A stretch of 64,000 bases of DNA from Saururus chinensis (taxonomy: Eukaryota; Streptophyta; Magnoliopsida; Piperales; Saururaceae): positions 24,239,014 to 24,303,013 of the forward strand of contig CP141144.1 in NCBI GenBank assembly GCA_035235625.1, in the 5' to 3' direction. Shown one piece after another: positions 24,100-34,254 of the stretch. Positions within the stretch are counted from its first letter, which is position 1, and the number at the start of each line of letters is the position of its first letter. The translations under genes were made by a program, and so were the position numbers. A model generated the notes under the pieces. It was not told the DNA's origin. It was given only the letters and a program-made list of their open reading frames with translations, and did no database searches.

Positions 24100-25915
24100 A
24101 CACTCTCTTCATCTTCTTTTCATACACTTTGTGGGGCAACTTAGGGGTAGTAGAGGTAGTGTTATTCTTCTAATTCTTCTTAAACCTAAATTTGAAAGAG
24201 TAAATTTTAAGACATTCTTTTCTAGTATAGGTCTTACTATGATAAATATCACATGTACACCCACAATACTAGATCTTATCTTTTCTCCTTTCGCTATTAA
24301 CCTAAGTGGGTTAAGCACTATCTTAGGGTTATTGTCATTCTCTTTTACATTCACAAAAATAATAAATTTTTCTAAGGGGGTAGACAAACAATTTCTAAAA
24401 CCTAAGCCCATTTTATTGGTTTGATCAATGCTAAGCATAGTTTCCAACTTTTTATTTTCTCTTAAATTTATCTAATTTCTCTTTAGAAGACATGAGTTCT
24501 CTATTGAGACCACTAGATTTCTTTTTTTCACTCTCTAGGTCTTTCTTAAGGTCATGTATTTCTCTTTCAAGTTGGTTATTCAACTCCGCTAACCTATTTG
24601 CCTTCTGAAAAGATAAAATTAATTTATCTTCTTTCTTCTTCAACTCTTTCTCTCTCAAGGTTCTTGATTTTTTTTAGTCAAAATTAAGAATTGCTAGAAG
24701 AATCTCTTAAACTCATCAGAATCAACCTTAAACTCGAGTTCTCTTCAAGGGACTCATCTTATTTAGAACTATCATCTTTTACACTTGTATGGAAGGAATT
24801 ATAGTTGCAAAGTTCTTCTTTAGAAGAGTTCTCATCAGAGTAAGTAACTTGAAACACCTTTATCTTTTTCTTATAATCAAACCACTTTAATTTCTTAGGC
24901 TTATCATCTGAATAATTGTCAGTATTAATGTTAGGACATTCAACAACAAAGTAACCTAATTTACTACATTCAAAGCATTTCAAATTCTTTTTATCTTGTT
25001 TAGTTTGTTTCTCATCTCTCTTATCTCATTGTCACTTCCTAGAAATTTGTCCCTTATTTCCAAATCTAAAATTTTGAATTTTCATGAATTTCTTAGCTAA
25101 TAAAAGTATTAGTTCTTCATCATCTTCAGACTCTTTAGATTCTTCTAAGGTGTTTAACATTTTATTTTTCTTGAAAGTTCTTTTAAATGAGCTTAGGCAT
25201 TTTATTTTCCCTTAGACTTTTCAAACAACTCTTTTTTGTTCTCATAAGAGTTCTTGCATCTTAAAAGTTCTTAGGTTCTTAACCAACTCCTCAATGTCTA
25301 AGGTATTAATCTTTTTAGATTCATTAATGACAACTACCTTAATTTTAAATTTAGAGGACATGGACCTTATTAACTTCTTCACAACAAGGTAAATCGGGCA
25401 TAGGTCTACCAGTTGATCACATGTGTTTACTATATATGTCTAAAATTTTAGCATAGTGTTCAAAAATTGTCTCTTCTTTACTCGTCATCATGTCTTAAAC
25501 TCTAAGGTTAATATATGTAGCTAGACACTTTTAAAGCCTCAGTTCTCTCTTCATATTTTACCAATTTTTCCCATGCAACCTTAACAGATATACAAATAGA
25601 GATCAACATATGTTGTGATTTTTCTACGACATTGAATAATGCACTAAGGGTTTTACTGTTTTGATTTGTAAATTTAGTTTTATTTTCATCCCATTCATTT
25701 TCTTCTTTTAAAATTGAATTCTCTTCTATGTCTTTGGTGATTGGAGGATTCCAGCCTTTAACAACCGCTTTAAAGACATTCTCATCAAGTGCTTGTATAA
25801 ATGCTTTCATTGTATTTTTCCAAAATAAGAAATTTTGGCCATCAAATAAGGGATGTCTATACATTAGATTACTTAAGTCTCCATGTTCGTTTATCGAGTT
25901 ATTTAAACTATCCAT
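24100..25915 (-). pseudogene. Copia-type gag remnant (UBN2/DUF4219-like) without pol
   Basis: Minus-strand frames in order give a gag head from about 25915 (RHPLFDGQNFLFWKNTMKAF, typical of DUF4219/UBN2 copia Gag) and a middle portion broken by stops at about 25000-25500. A CCHC-like knuckle follows near 24983 (CFECSKLGYFVVECP, with Phe where His is expected), then a Lys/Glu-rich coiled coil at 24452-24658. No protease, integrase or RT follows. Known: this head-knuckle-coil layout occurs in Gag of SIRE-type copia elements. Inferred: the remnant is a truncated or gag-only non-autonomous copy. The loss of the knuckle His and multiple stops show it is dead. Confidence 0.7.
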
Positions 25916-26179
25916 TGATTTTAATCCAACAAAAATTACCCAAGCAACACTCTTTAAGCACTTAAAGTAAGAAAAATTAAAGAGAAGCAATTAACAATCT
26001 AAGGCACACACATCAACAAGTTTAAACAAGTATTTCTAATAAAAAAAACAAGTAAACCTAACCAATATTGAGAATCAAATCCTACCACAAGTTATCTAAC
26101 ATAAGAAATAAAACTATAGAAGATTAAGTAAGATAAATTAAAGAAGCACTAACATGTCAAATTAGATTGATAGCATGTA

Positions 26180-27300
26180 ACAAAATTAAATTTTTAATAA
26201 TTAAACCTCAGCTACTACTTGTAAATTTAATATTCATCTACTAGCCTACGGATCATTACTAGATTACTCTTAAAACTAGTGCTTTAAGAAGTAAAAATTA
26301 AGACTTATAGCCTTTTTGCACATAATTTTTTTCTATAGCAAAAATAAGTAAATATTCTCTCAAAGCATACTTACGATGTATAAATTAATCAAACCATAGG
26401 CATTAAATCTACACATGAACACACAACAATTTAAGGTGAAAAACCCAAACTTGGGTAAAAAACTACGAGAGTTCCAAAAGAATTAAATCAATGCACTAAT
26501 AGCATGTAAGACAATTGCAATGATACAAACAAATTGCCAACTGTTGTTTTAACTATCACAAACTCCTTTATATCTCCACAAATTTCTTTTATTATTAGAC
26601 TTAAGTTTTCTCCTTCAAGCACTTGATACTTTTCTTCCTCCTTACTTTGTATTTGTCTTCTTCTAGCTTTCAACAAACTCCTCTTGTTGTATTGACTTTG
26701 GTCTCTTGGAATGTTCAATCTCCCATTGAAGATAAACTACAATTCCTCTTTGAAACTTCTATATCAATTTACCATTGATCTTCAACTCAAAACTTTATGC
26801 GAATTCCTTTTGAAAAATAATATGTAAAAGGTAGAAACCTTTCTCTAATTTCCTCTAGGTTTTCCACTTTCAAAATTTGTAACTTCTTATCCCTTATATA
26901 ATCTTTAAACTGATTTAGGTCTTTGACTTCAGCAAGTAAATAAATTGAATTCAAAATGGCTTAATTAGGAAAACTAGAACTATAAGCAATCAATTATTTC
27001 AAACAGTGATCAATTGTTCACTGTTTGCTTAACACACAATACTTTAAGCGATCGACCGATAACTCTCAACTTTGTTTTACAGAGCTAAATCACGTGTCAC
27101 AACCTTATACCCAGCTATTGATCATTCTTAGTTTTATTACCATTTTGCCCTTCCTACCGTAAAACCTCATGAAACCCCTAAAATTACTTTTAAAACTTCT
27201 TCAAGTGATTTGGTATGTAAATGCCATCTGAATAAGCTTAAAAAACCTTCAACATTTTGCAGTCAATCTTGAGCCAAGAAGAGAATAGTGGGTTTATTGT
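26180..27300 (-). repeat. Possible 5' LTR of the gag remnant
   Basis: Upstream of the gag head on the minus strand, near 26430-26470, lies CTCTCGTAGTTTTTTACCC, resembling the U5 end seen in many copia LTRs. The edges are not defined and no matching 3' LTR was found, so this is a tentative call. Confidence 0.3.
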
Positions 27301-27448
27301 TAAAAAAACTTAGAATCATGTTAAGTCACATCATGGATTATGTCATTGTTTGCATAAATTATAGTGATTATGTGCCAATATAAATTTTGTTTATTTTTTT
27401 AAATACTCCCATATAAAAAAATCCTACCCACAAATCCCTAAACCCTTC

Positions 27449-28176
27449 TAGGGGTGAAACTTTTAAAGACGGGCCTACCAGCCTAACCCTACATAGCCAT
27501 AAAATGTTTATTAGGGCTCAGCTATGCTAAGGGGCAAAAAACCCATTCAACCTACCCCTAGTATACAAAATAAAAAATATTTTAATGATGTTAAGATTCA
27601 TATGTCAAAACACTACTTTATCATTTCCACACCATTGATGAGTTGGGTCTACAAAAATAGGCCTCACTCATCAATGGTGTGAAAAGGAAGAAGTAACATT
27701 TTGACGTGAGAATCATCACGATCAAAATAGCATTACTTATACAAAAAATTATTATTACTTATTATATAATCCTAAATAGGCTAAAAGAGAAGAAAAAAGG
27801 ATAATATAATATATTTTTAAAAAATTTAAGAGATTTTAAGATTATAAGTTTTATTAAAAAAATATAAAAAAATAGTAATATTCCCATATAAAAAACACCT
27901 ATAAAAAATTACACATGAGTTTTAATTTAACTTAATAAATAGGCCCCATATGGATTAGATTATCTAATCCAATCAAAACTTAGGTAAATTTTTTTATTAT
28001 AAATTTTTAATATAAAAATATTATTTTCCAGCCTAGCCTAAACTTGTTAAATGCCGGGCCAGGGAGAGGACCGGGCTTTCGAAGGCCAAGCTAAGGCCAG
28101 AGCCGAAAATTAAGCCTAGCGGCAAGGGGCCAGGTCTAGCTTCGGCCCTATCCGACCGGGCCCGGTTCCAGCCCTA
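27449..28176. mobile_element. hAT-like non-autonomous element next to the HISN2 promoter
   Basis: The ends are inverted: left TAGGGGTGAAAC, right (reverse complement) TAGGGCTGGAACCGGGC. Plant hAT MITEs commonly begin TAGGG-TG, followed by GGGCC-rich subterminal sequence as seen at 27470 and 28020-28165. The 8-bp flanks (aacccttc and ctcctctc) do not match well, so transposition is not proven. The right end lies about 450 bp upstream of the HISN2 ATG. Confidence 0.5.
27581..27728. repeat. Palindromic MITE nested in the hAT-like element
   Basis: Arms pair around gggtctacaaaaataggcc: ccacaccattgatgag on the left matches ctcatcaatggtgtg on the right, continuing outward through gtcaaaac / ttttgacg. 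It can form a hairpin of about 65 bp per arm. Confidence 0.75.
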
Positions 28177-28367
28177 CTCCTCTCGGCTCGGCTCGATCGT
28201 GGACCTCTTCAGTCTCCAGCTCTGGTATCGTATTTCTGATTTGTCTCCAAAACATCACTCGCTCCTCCCCACGGACCCCACCTCGCCGCGAGCTTAGCCC
28301 GTTTTTCCCCACTGAAAGCCCAGCCGTTCACCACTGCCTTGTCAGCCGCCGGCCACCACCGTCTTCC

Positions 28368-28622
28368 TTGTCTGATATCTCCCTCTCTTATCCGTGGCTC
28401 GCCGTCTCCCTGCGGTCCCGTCACCACCAGCCCGACCGCTCACTCGCAGCTTGCTCACGTACCTGCATTATTCTCTCTGGTACTTTCTCGTTCGCTTCAA
28501 CTTTTCCGTCTTCAACCAAACTGTGTAGAAACTCTCATTTATATTCGGCTTTACCTTTTCACAAAGATCCTATTCCCGTTTTCGCTCTTTCCCACAGTTT
28601 CAAACAGTCTCAACGCGCATTC
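28368..28622 (+). other. HISN2 5' leader with an in-frame upstream ATG
   Basis: From an ATG at 28368 the frame runs without a stop into the HISN2 start at 28623, adding 85 codons rich in Ser, Arg and Pro. The ATG at 28623 (context ATTCATGGCGG) fits the usual transit-peptide start and family length, so I treat this stretch as 5' UTR. Confidence 0.5.
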
Positions 28623-31600
28623 ATGGCGGCCACCTCCTTTTGCTGTCTCCCGTCTCCGAGGCTCGTTGCGGGGGATAGACCTTCACCCTTCTTCTTGCGT
28701 ACCATAGACAACCTTCTGAGCACTGGAAATAGTAAATCTTTGGTCTTTGCTTCACCGGATGGTGGACCAAACGTTGGAAGAGAATCGTCTCCGGTACTCC
28801 AAATCGTTAGCTCGTAGTTTGTGAGGTTCTCGTAGTTCTCGACGGAATCATGAAAAAGGTGGCGATTTATTGCGGGTGGCCAGATTAGGATTGGAACTTT
28901 CTGTGTTCTAGTTACATTATCTCTTTGAATTTTTCAGATTGTTCATAACGAAGGACGCTAATTCAAAATAGTTGTTTGGACATTTCAATCTGTTCTATTG
29001 GATCTTTCTACAAGAAATTATAATCTCCTGAAGTCCTAATTTTGTGAGATGTAGTCCTTCTCTTTGTGAATAAAGAGGCGGTGTGGAAGTAGCATTCTAC
29101 TGGCTACTTGTTCAATATCTTGGTTTCAGTTGGAATTAGACCTCTCTTATACGTCTTATTTGTAATAGAGTCCCATTTATATGCGCTGTGTGCGCTGGTT
29201 GCTTTCAGTATAACACAGCCCAATTACTTAGGGGCAGGTGGGCTTGAATCACCCGCCCACTCCCTTGATCTAACGCAAGCCAACGCAGTGGGCACATGTT
29301 ATGAGAATCGGCACATATTAACTTTTTCCTTGATAATACTATCTTTTTCTTCTGTGCTTAATATCTATTGGAGGCATCTGTTTACATGAGTTGGAATATG
29401 TGGGAATGATTTAGGTGCAAATGTTGTTAGATAATGTAAAATGGGATGAGAAAGGTTTGGCTGTAGCTATTGCACAAAATGTGGACACTGGAGCCATTCT
29501 GATGCAAGGGTTTGCCAACAGAGAAGCCCTTGCAACCACCATCAATTCCAGGAAGGCAACATTCTACAGCCGTGTGCGGTCCTCGTTATGGACAAAGGGG
29601 GAGACATCCATGAATTTCATAAATGTGCATGACATTTTCCTTGATTGCGATTGTGATTCTGTGAGTTATCCTTAAAATGTTGTTTGCATACTTTTTACTT
29701 TTCCTCTTTTTTGGTAGGACTAAATTAAGGATTATATATTCTCTTCAGATACTTTATCTTGGAAAGCCTGATGGGCCCACTTGCCACACAGGATCAGAGA
29801 CATGCTACTTCATGTCGATTTCAGATTATCTGAAGAATCCGGAGGTTTGAGATTCCTTCTTCAGTTCTTCTGATTAACCTACAATTTATTAAATTCTGAA
29901 GGCTTGTGTTCAGTTTTTAACTATTTTGTGTTGGGGGTTTTCTGAAAGAAAGTTTTTATTTTTATGTCCTTTCTAGGACGTTCAATTTATTAAATTCTGA
30001 AGGCTTATGTTCAGTTTTTAATTATTTTGTGTTGGAGATTTTCTGAAAGAAAGTTTTTATTTTGATGTCCTTTCTAGGACAGCAAAGATCGATTGGCAAT
30101 GACTACTTTATACACATTGGAATCTATTGTAGCAAAGCGCAAAGCAGAATTACCTATAGGAAATGGAAAGCCTTCTTGGACAAAGCGGCTATTGCTTGAT
30201 GGCAACTTATTATGCTCCAAAATACGGTATGTTTACATATACTTTTCAACAACTGTATATAAGCAGTAACAGACATCAAAGTTTTGAAGAAAACTGTGCT
30301 ATTGCTGAAGCAATTAAATCTGACTCTTAGGCCTTCTGAAATACTCCTTGTCCCAAATTAATAGCTCTATTTGGTTTTTTGAAATGAACTAATTTTTGTT
30401 CATTTCTCAAAACCAAATGGAGCTATAAATGTGGGACAGAGGAAGTATATATTCTGCATTGGCATTAATAAATCACATCACCAACTGTACATCATGAAGC
30501 AGTGGTTACATGTGATGGCCCCATTTTAGGGAGATATTTTTTTATGTGACATACTGAAAGTCCGTAGCTTATTGATCTTTAACATCTTTAGTTTTGGTGC
30601 TTCAACACTTTATTCTAGTTAGAAGAGGTTATAGTCTGAAATACACTATTTGACTTGACCAATCTACAAAATTATGTTTTTTTAGGCTTGCAGTGCTGCA
30701 AATTTTATTCTTGTCATCAACCTCTTTATCATTATCTATGCTATCTTTGTTGTCACCCCATCCCAATTGATGGATCTGTCAACGTGAATTTTTTGTAACT
30801 TCCCATTCTTTGATGTGTATCTTATTGATAATTCACGGGAAGTTGGGCTCACATATATCCGGCTTGTGCCTGTTCTATGTTCTTTCCCTCTGTACAGCAA
30901 AAAAAAAAATGTTGTTTCCCTCTGATATATATTACCCTCACTTCCCTTTAAGATTGATTCAGTACAAGCTATGTCCCCTACTACTACGACTACTACTACT
31001 ATTGTTATTGTTCTTGTTATTTTTACTATTATTATCATAATTATAGTTTTTATTGCTATTATTATTATTATGAGACGCATTAATATGAGCACAAGTCAAA
31101 TAGTGCACATTACTTAGGGGCCAGGCGGGTGCCCTCTATTAATGCGTGTCGTCAGATCTCAATATGATGGCTCGCGATGCCTAGGGTCACATTGGCATGT
31201 GTGAGTCGGAGCCCGTGTTAACTTTTTCCAATTATTATTATTACTAGCAAGAATACATACATATTACACGTGTAAATATAGATTAGATAAGATAAAAAAA
31301 TAGAAATAAATTATGTATGGAACGAAGGTCTCCCTTACAAAACATGCTTTCAAGATCATAATGATCATAAATTATATGCAAAAGGTTTATATTAACCAAA
31401 ATACATTTGTAGTAGGCAACTGTGTTCAATCTCATAGGCTAAATATTACCCCCTCTGTCCCACATTAATAGCTACATTTCGTTTTTCAAAATGATCTAAA
31501 ATTAGTTTCGTTTTAGTTCATTTTGAACAACCAAATGCTACTGGTAATTTGGGCCATAGGAAGTATGTCATAGGTCAGTGAAGGCAATGGTGTTGAAGGA

Positions 31601-32781
31601 TTTTGTGCCGTAGAGCAAGTTAATCATATTGAGGACCAATATGGCACGGGTTTCATTTGATAGAGCTCTTCAATAGTTTTCTAAGGGTGTTAAAAATGTG
31701 CAAATCCAAACATGTATAATATGGGCAAAAATACAAAAAATATTATCAAGAAGTGTGCTCTATATGTGGGGCCCACAAAAAAGTTTAAGAAAATATAGTC
31801 ACGTGGGATCTCATTTGATAAAACTTGTTCACAGCTTTTTAACGATACTAATAACGTGCAATTCGGAATTCAAGAATGTAAGATATAACATTACAAAGTT
31901 AAAAGTAACATAACCTAAAAAAAATAGGCTCTATGCCATATCAGCAACAAGTATTAGGTTAATATGTGGTAGACATCTAAAAGAGTCTAAGTAAATAATT
32001 TTATTATAATAACCTCAAATCACATGCAAGTCAAACTCGTATTAAACAGTATAAGGATATAAAACATAGATAAAGTAGGAATTGAGGGTAAAAATATAGG
32101 TAAAATAGTCCGAAAACAAAAGTTCTATAGTCACTCAATTTGCTTTATATAGTAGTATGACCATTAGTTTCTTCTGTGAGGTCAATATTTATGCACATTG
32201 TTTCTTCTTTTAAAAGAAGCCACTGATCTCTGCAGGTGAGATGGCATACTAATAAGTTAATGCTGACGAGGGCTATAGTTGACTTTGGAGTAACCATATG
32301 ATCTATCTTAGATGCCATGCCCAACCTAAATAGCCTCAGGAGCTGAAGAAATCCACTTGGTGCTGATGTTTAGTTCTTCTAAGAACTGATGAGACTAGGG
32401 AAAGAACTTTCTGTTTCCAATTTGTGGTTAAATGAATTGTTCAACATTCTACCAGTTTTTCCTCGTTAATGACAATTGACAATTTCCTGCTCCAAAGCCT
32501 TTTCCCCCTATTCGCTCTGGCGGTGGGAATAATACCACATATGTCCTAATCTTATTACCATCTCATGTAGGGAGGAGGCTGATGAGTTATGTCGGACATG
32601 GGAGATGAATGAAGGGAAGACTCGGACTGCATCTGAAGCCGCAGATTTGATGTACCATTTCTTGGTTCTGCTACAAAGCATGGGTGTTCCCATGGAAGAA
32701 GTTTTTGAAGTCTTGAGAAAAAGATTTGCTCAGTCGGGTATTGAGGAGAAAAACAGCCGGAAATCAGGCAACGAGAGCTGA
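28623..32781 (+). CDS. HISN2: HISN2: phosphoribosyl-ATP pyrophosphohydrolase / phosphoribosyl-AMP cyclohydrolase, chloroplastic
   Basis: Five exons, 28623-28793, 29415-29660, 29749-29844, 30078-30226 and 32571-32781, all with GT-AG introns, give 290 residues (Arabidopsis HISN2 is about 281). It catalyses histidine-pathway steps 2 and 3 in plastids: PR-ATP to PR-AMP by the C-terminal HisE domain, then ring opening by the N-terminal HisI domain. Residues 1-57 form a Ser/Leu-rich transit peptide. HisI (about 60-170) contains GLAVAIAQN, MQGFANREAL, SLWTKGETS, the metal-binding DxDxD (DCDCD at the end of exon 2) and GPTCHTG in exon 3. HisE (about 185-285) contains KPSWTKRLL, the acidic REEADEL metal-site helix and VLRKRFAQSGIEEK. 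Introns 1-3 are phase 0 and the last interrupts an Arg codon. Exon 1's donor (CCG/gtactc) is the least certain junction. No lesion was seen. Confidence 0.95.
29223..29329 (+). repeat. Short dispersed repeat in HISN2 intron 1
   Basis: Begins attacttaggggcaggtggg and ends ttaactttttcc. A related unit at 31110-31229 in intron 4 shares both ends and the GAGTCGG/GAATCGG block. It is SINE- or MITE-like, family unknown. Confidence 0.5.
29882..30083 (+). repeat. 101-bp tandem duplication spanning the intron 3 acceptor
   Basis: Copy 1 (29882-29982) and copy 2 (29983-30083) are nearly identical, and each ends tcctttctaggac. The acceptor AG used by exon 4 is in copy 2 (30076-30077). Copy 1 carries the same acceptor 101 bases earlier (29975-29976). 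Confidence 0.92.
30344..30445. mobile_element. Stowaway-like MITE in HISN2 intron 4 (102 bp)
   Basis: Flanked by TA on both sides. Termini are CTCCTTGTCCCAAATTAATA and, inverted, CTTCCTCTGTCCCACATTTA. The arms are nearly perfectly complementary around aactaatttttgtt. Confidence 0.85.
30978..31075 (+). repeat. Imperfect trinucleotide microsatellite
   Basis: Runs of actact and ttattg/attatt trinucleotides within HISN2 intron 4. Confidence 0.85.
31110..31229 (+). repeat. Short dispersed repeat in HISN2 intron 4
   Basis: Begins attacttaggggccaggcgg and ends ttaactttttcc. It is the relative of 29223-29329 in intron 1. Confidence 0.5.
31449..31563. mobile_element. Stowaway-like MITE in HISN2 intron 4 (115 bp)
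   Basis: Flanked by TA (31447-31448 and 31564-31565). Termini are CCCCCTCTGTCCCACATTAA and, inverted, CTTCCTATGGCCCAAATTAC. An internal hairpin is formed by ttcaaaatga / tcattttgaa. Confidence 0.8.
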
Positions 32782-33288
32782 GTCACAAAAATAACCAAGA
32801 GTAGTAGTGTTATTCTTTGTCTTTGTTTCTGAAAATAAACAGGGGGTAAAAGGAATTTTTTTATCACGAGTGTATGGGGGGTTAGCTTCAAGTATTCGAA
32901 AGCTTTTTCGATGGTTCCGTGGAGAAATGATGAATAATTGGTTATTGAGTCCTGGCGTATAATGCCAGAGAAACGAAAGTGCTGGAGTGGTGCAGCTCAA
33001 TTCGTTAAGAGCAAAGTGGCTGTTAACTAGTTATTTTGTGTTAAAAACAATATAACTGCATGAAGCAATTTCTTTATTAGAAATCCAACACATTGAGATG
33101 CAGATGTTAGGAAATAAATAAATTTTACCAGTGAAACAAGCAAAGCAAAATTTATCTCTTGTTTAGTCAGTGTACACCTCATGTCTAAAAACATTTGTAG
33201 TAGTTCTACCACAAAAATTTCTCTCCCCCCTGCCCCCCCCCCAAAGATACTAAATTTAAATTTATTTTACCTCATCTATTTTGTTATT

Positions 33289-33297
33289 TAGTAAATT
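33289..33297 (+). repeat. 9-bp target-site duplication, left
   Basis: Sequence tagtaaatt, identical to 39559-39567 on the other side of Mutator-like element 1. Confidence 0.85.
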
Positions 33298-33781
33298 GAG
33301 TTTCTTCCATATTTTCCGGTTGAAGAAGTGAATATTTTATATTCCGTGATTGTTTTTCAAAATATCATTCGACTTACATGATATTAAATAAATTTTGGAC
33401 AGACATACCTTTGGGTTAGGGTTTTATATTGTGTAAACCTGCTATACCATTGCGTTTATATACAAATGACCCATTTGATCAGTAATTTTTACAGTCCGTG
33501 AGAAGCGAATATGTAGTGTGAGTTGTGATTTTTGACCCATTTTATTGGCGATTTGTAAAAATTGATAATTGATTTTCAAATTTTAAAAAGAAATTATCAT
33601 GTGTAACTAGCGTATTTGTGTTAACAGATTTTATATTCCGTGTAAATAGCATATTTGTGTTTACATAATATATTTTATGTTGTGTTAATGGTTACACAAA
33701 ATATTCACATGTTGTATTCGTATTGACACGACGTATCGCATGTTGTGTTATCAATAACACTAATATTTTGTTGATGATTTT

Positions 33782-34200
33782 AGGTCATAGATGTGTTCAA
33801 CCAACTTCTGGAGGAGTGTAATATTATATATCCCATGTTTTATCTCAACTATTTTTTTAGAAGATTTTCAATCCAGCACTATTATAACATTAGGATGCAG
33901 CATGACAAGGAAGAGATGCGCCCCAAAATTGTTAGCAACTTGGTGAAGAGGTTGAATGTTAATACTAAGAGTGGTTTCATCCCGATCTACGTCATTGGTC
34001 ATTTTTTTTTTGCATTGCCCAAAATAGGGAGAAGAAGTTTAGGTGGTATAACCTACTAAAGGGTGACCATAATTACCACTTTGTAGAGATGAACCATATT
34101 CGAAAATGTGTTGATGTAGAAATGGAGAGGGTCCTCCACATAAAGGGTACTACAAAGTGGCTATTGATGAAGATCAACACATAAAGGTCTGTTCCTTATG
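33782..34200 (+). pseudogene. Ulp1-like protease fragment (element 1)
   Basis: Starts after an intron-like ttgatgattttag with VIDVFNQLLEE and continues through FSIQHYYNIRMQHDKEEMRPKI and GFIPIYVIGHFF. It aligns throughout with the Ulp1-like exon of element 2 (48055-48290). The last recognisable piece (KWLLMKINT-like) ends near 34180, just before the inversion junction. The catalytic-Cys segment is found separately, inverted, at 35620-35800. The gene is therefore split and dead. Confidence 0.8.
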
Positions 34201-34254
34201 TATTAGAACATGATGAGTGATAAAAGTCTTCGCTAAAGGTTTACATATTACCAA

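Noticed and set aside
27441..28184. 8-bp target duplication for the hAT-like element
   Set aside because: aacccttc and ctcctctc share too few positions to count.
28209..28427. Minus-strand frame over the HISN2 promoter
   Set aside because: GC-rich leader shadow with no domain.
28794..28817. Reading on past the exon 1 donor of HISN2 to a TAG
   Set aside because: It would end the protein at 65 residues; splicing at 28794 joins in phase to the conserved HisI start in exon 2.
29977..30077. Exon 4 of HISN2 starting at the first duplicated acceptor
   Set aside because: It would insert 101 bases with a frame change; the second acceptor restores the conserved DRLAMTTLY segment in phase.
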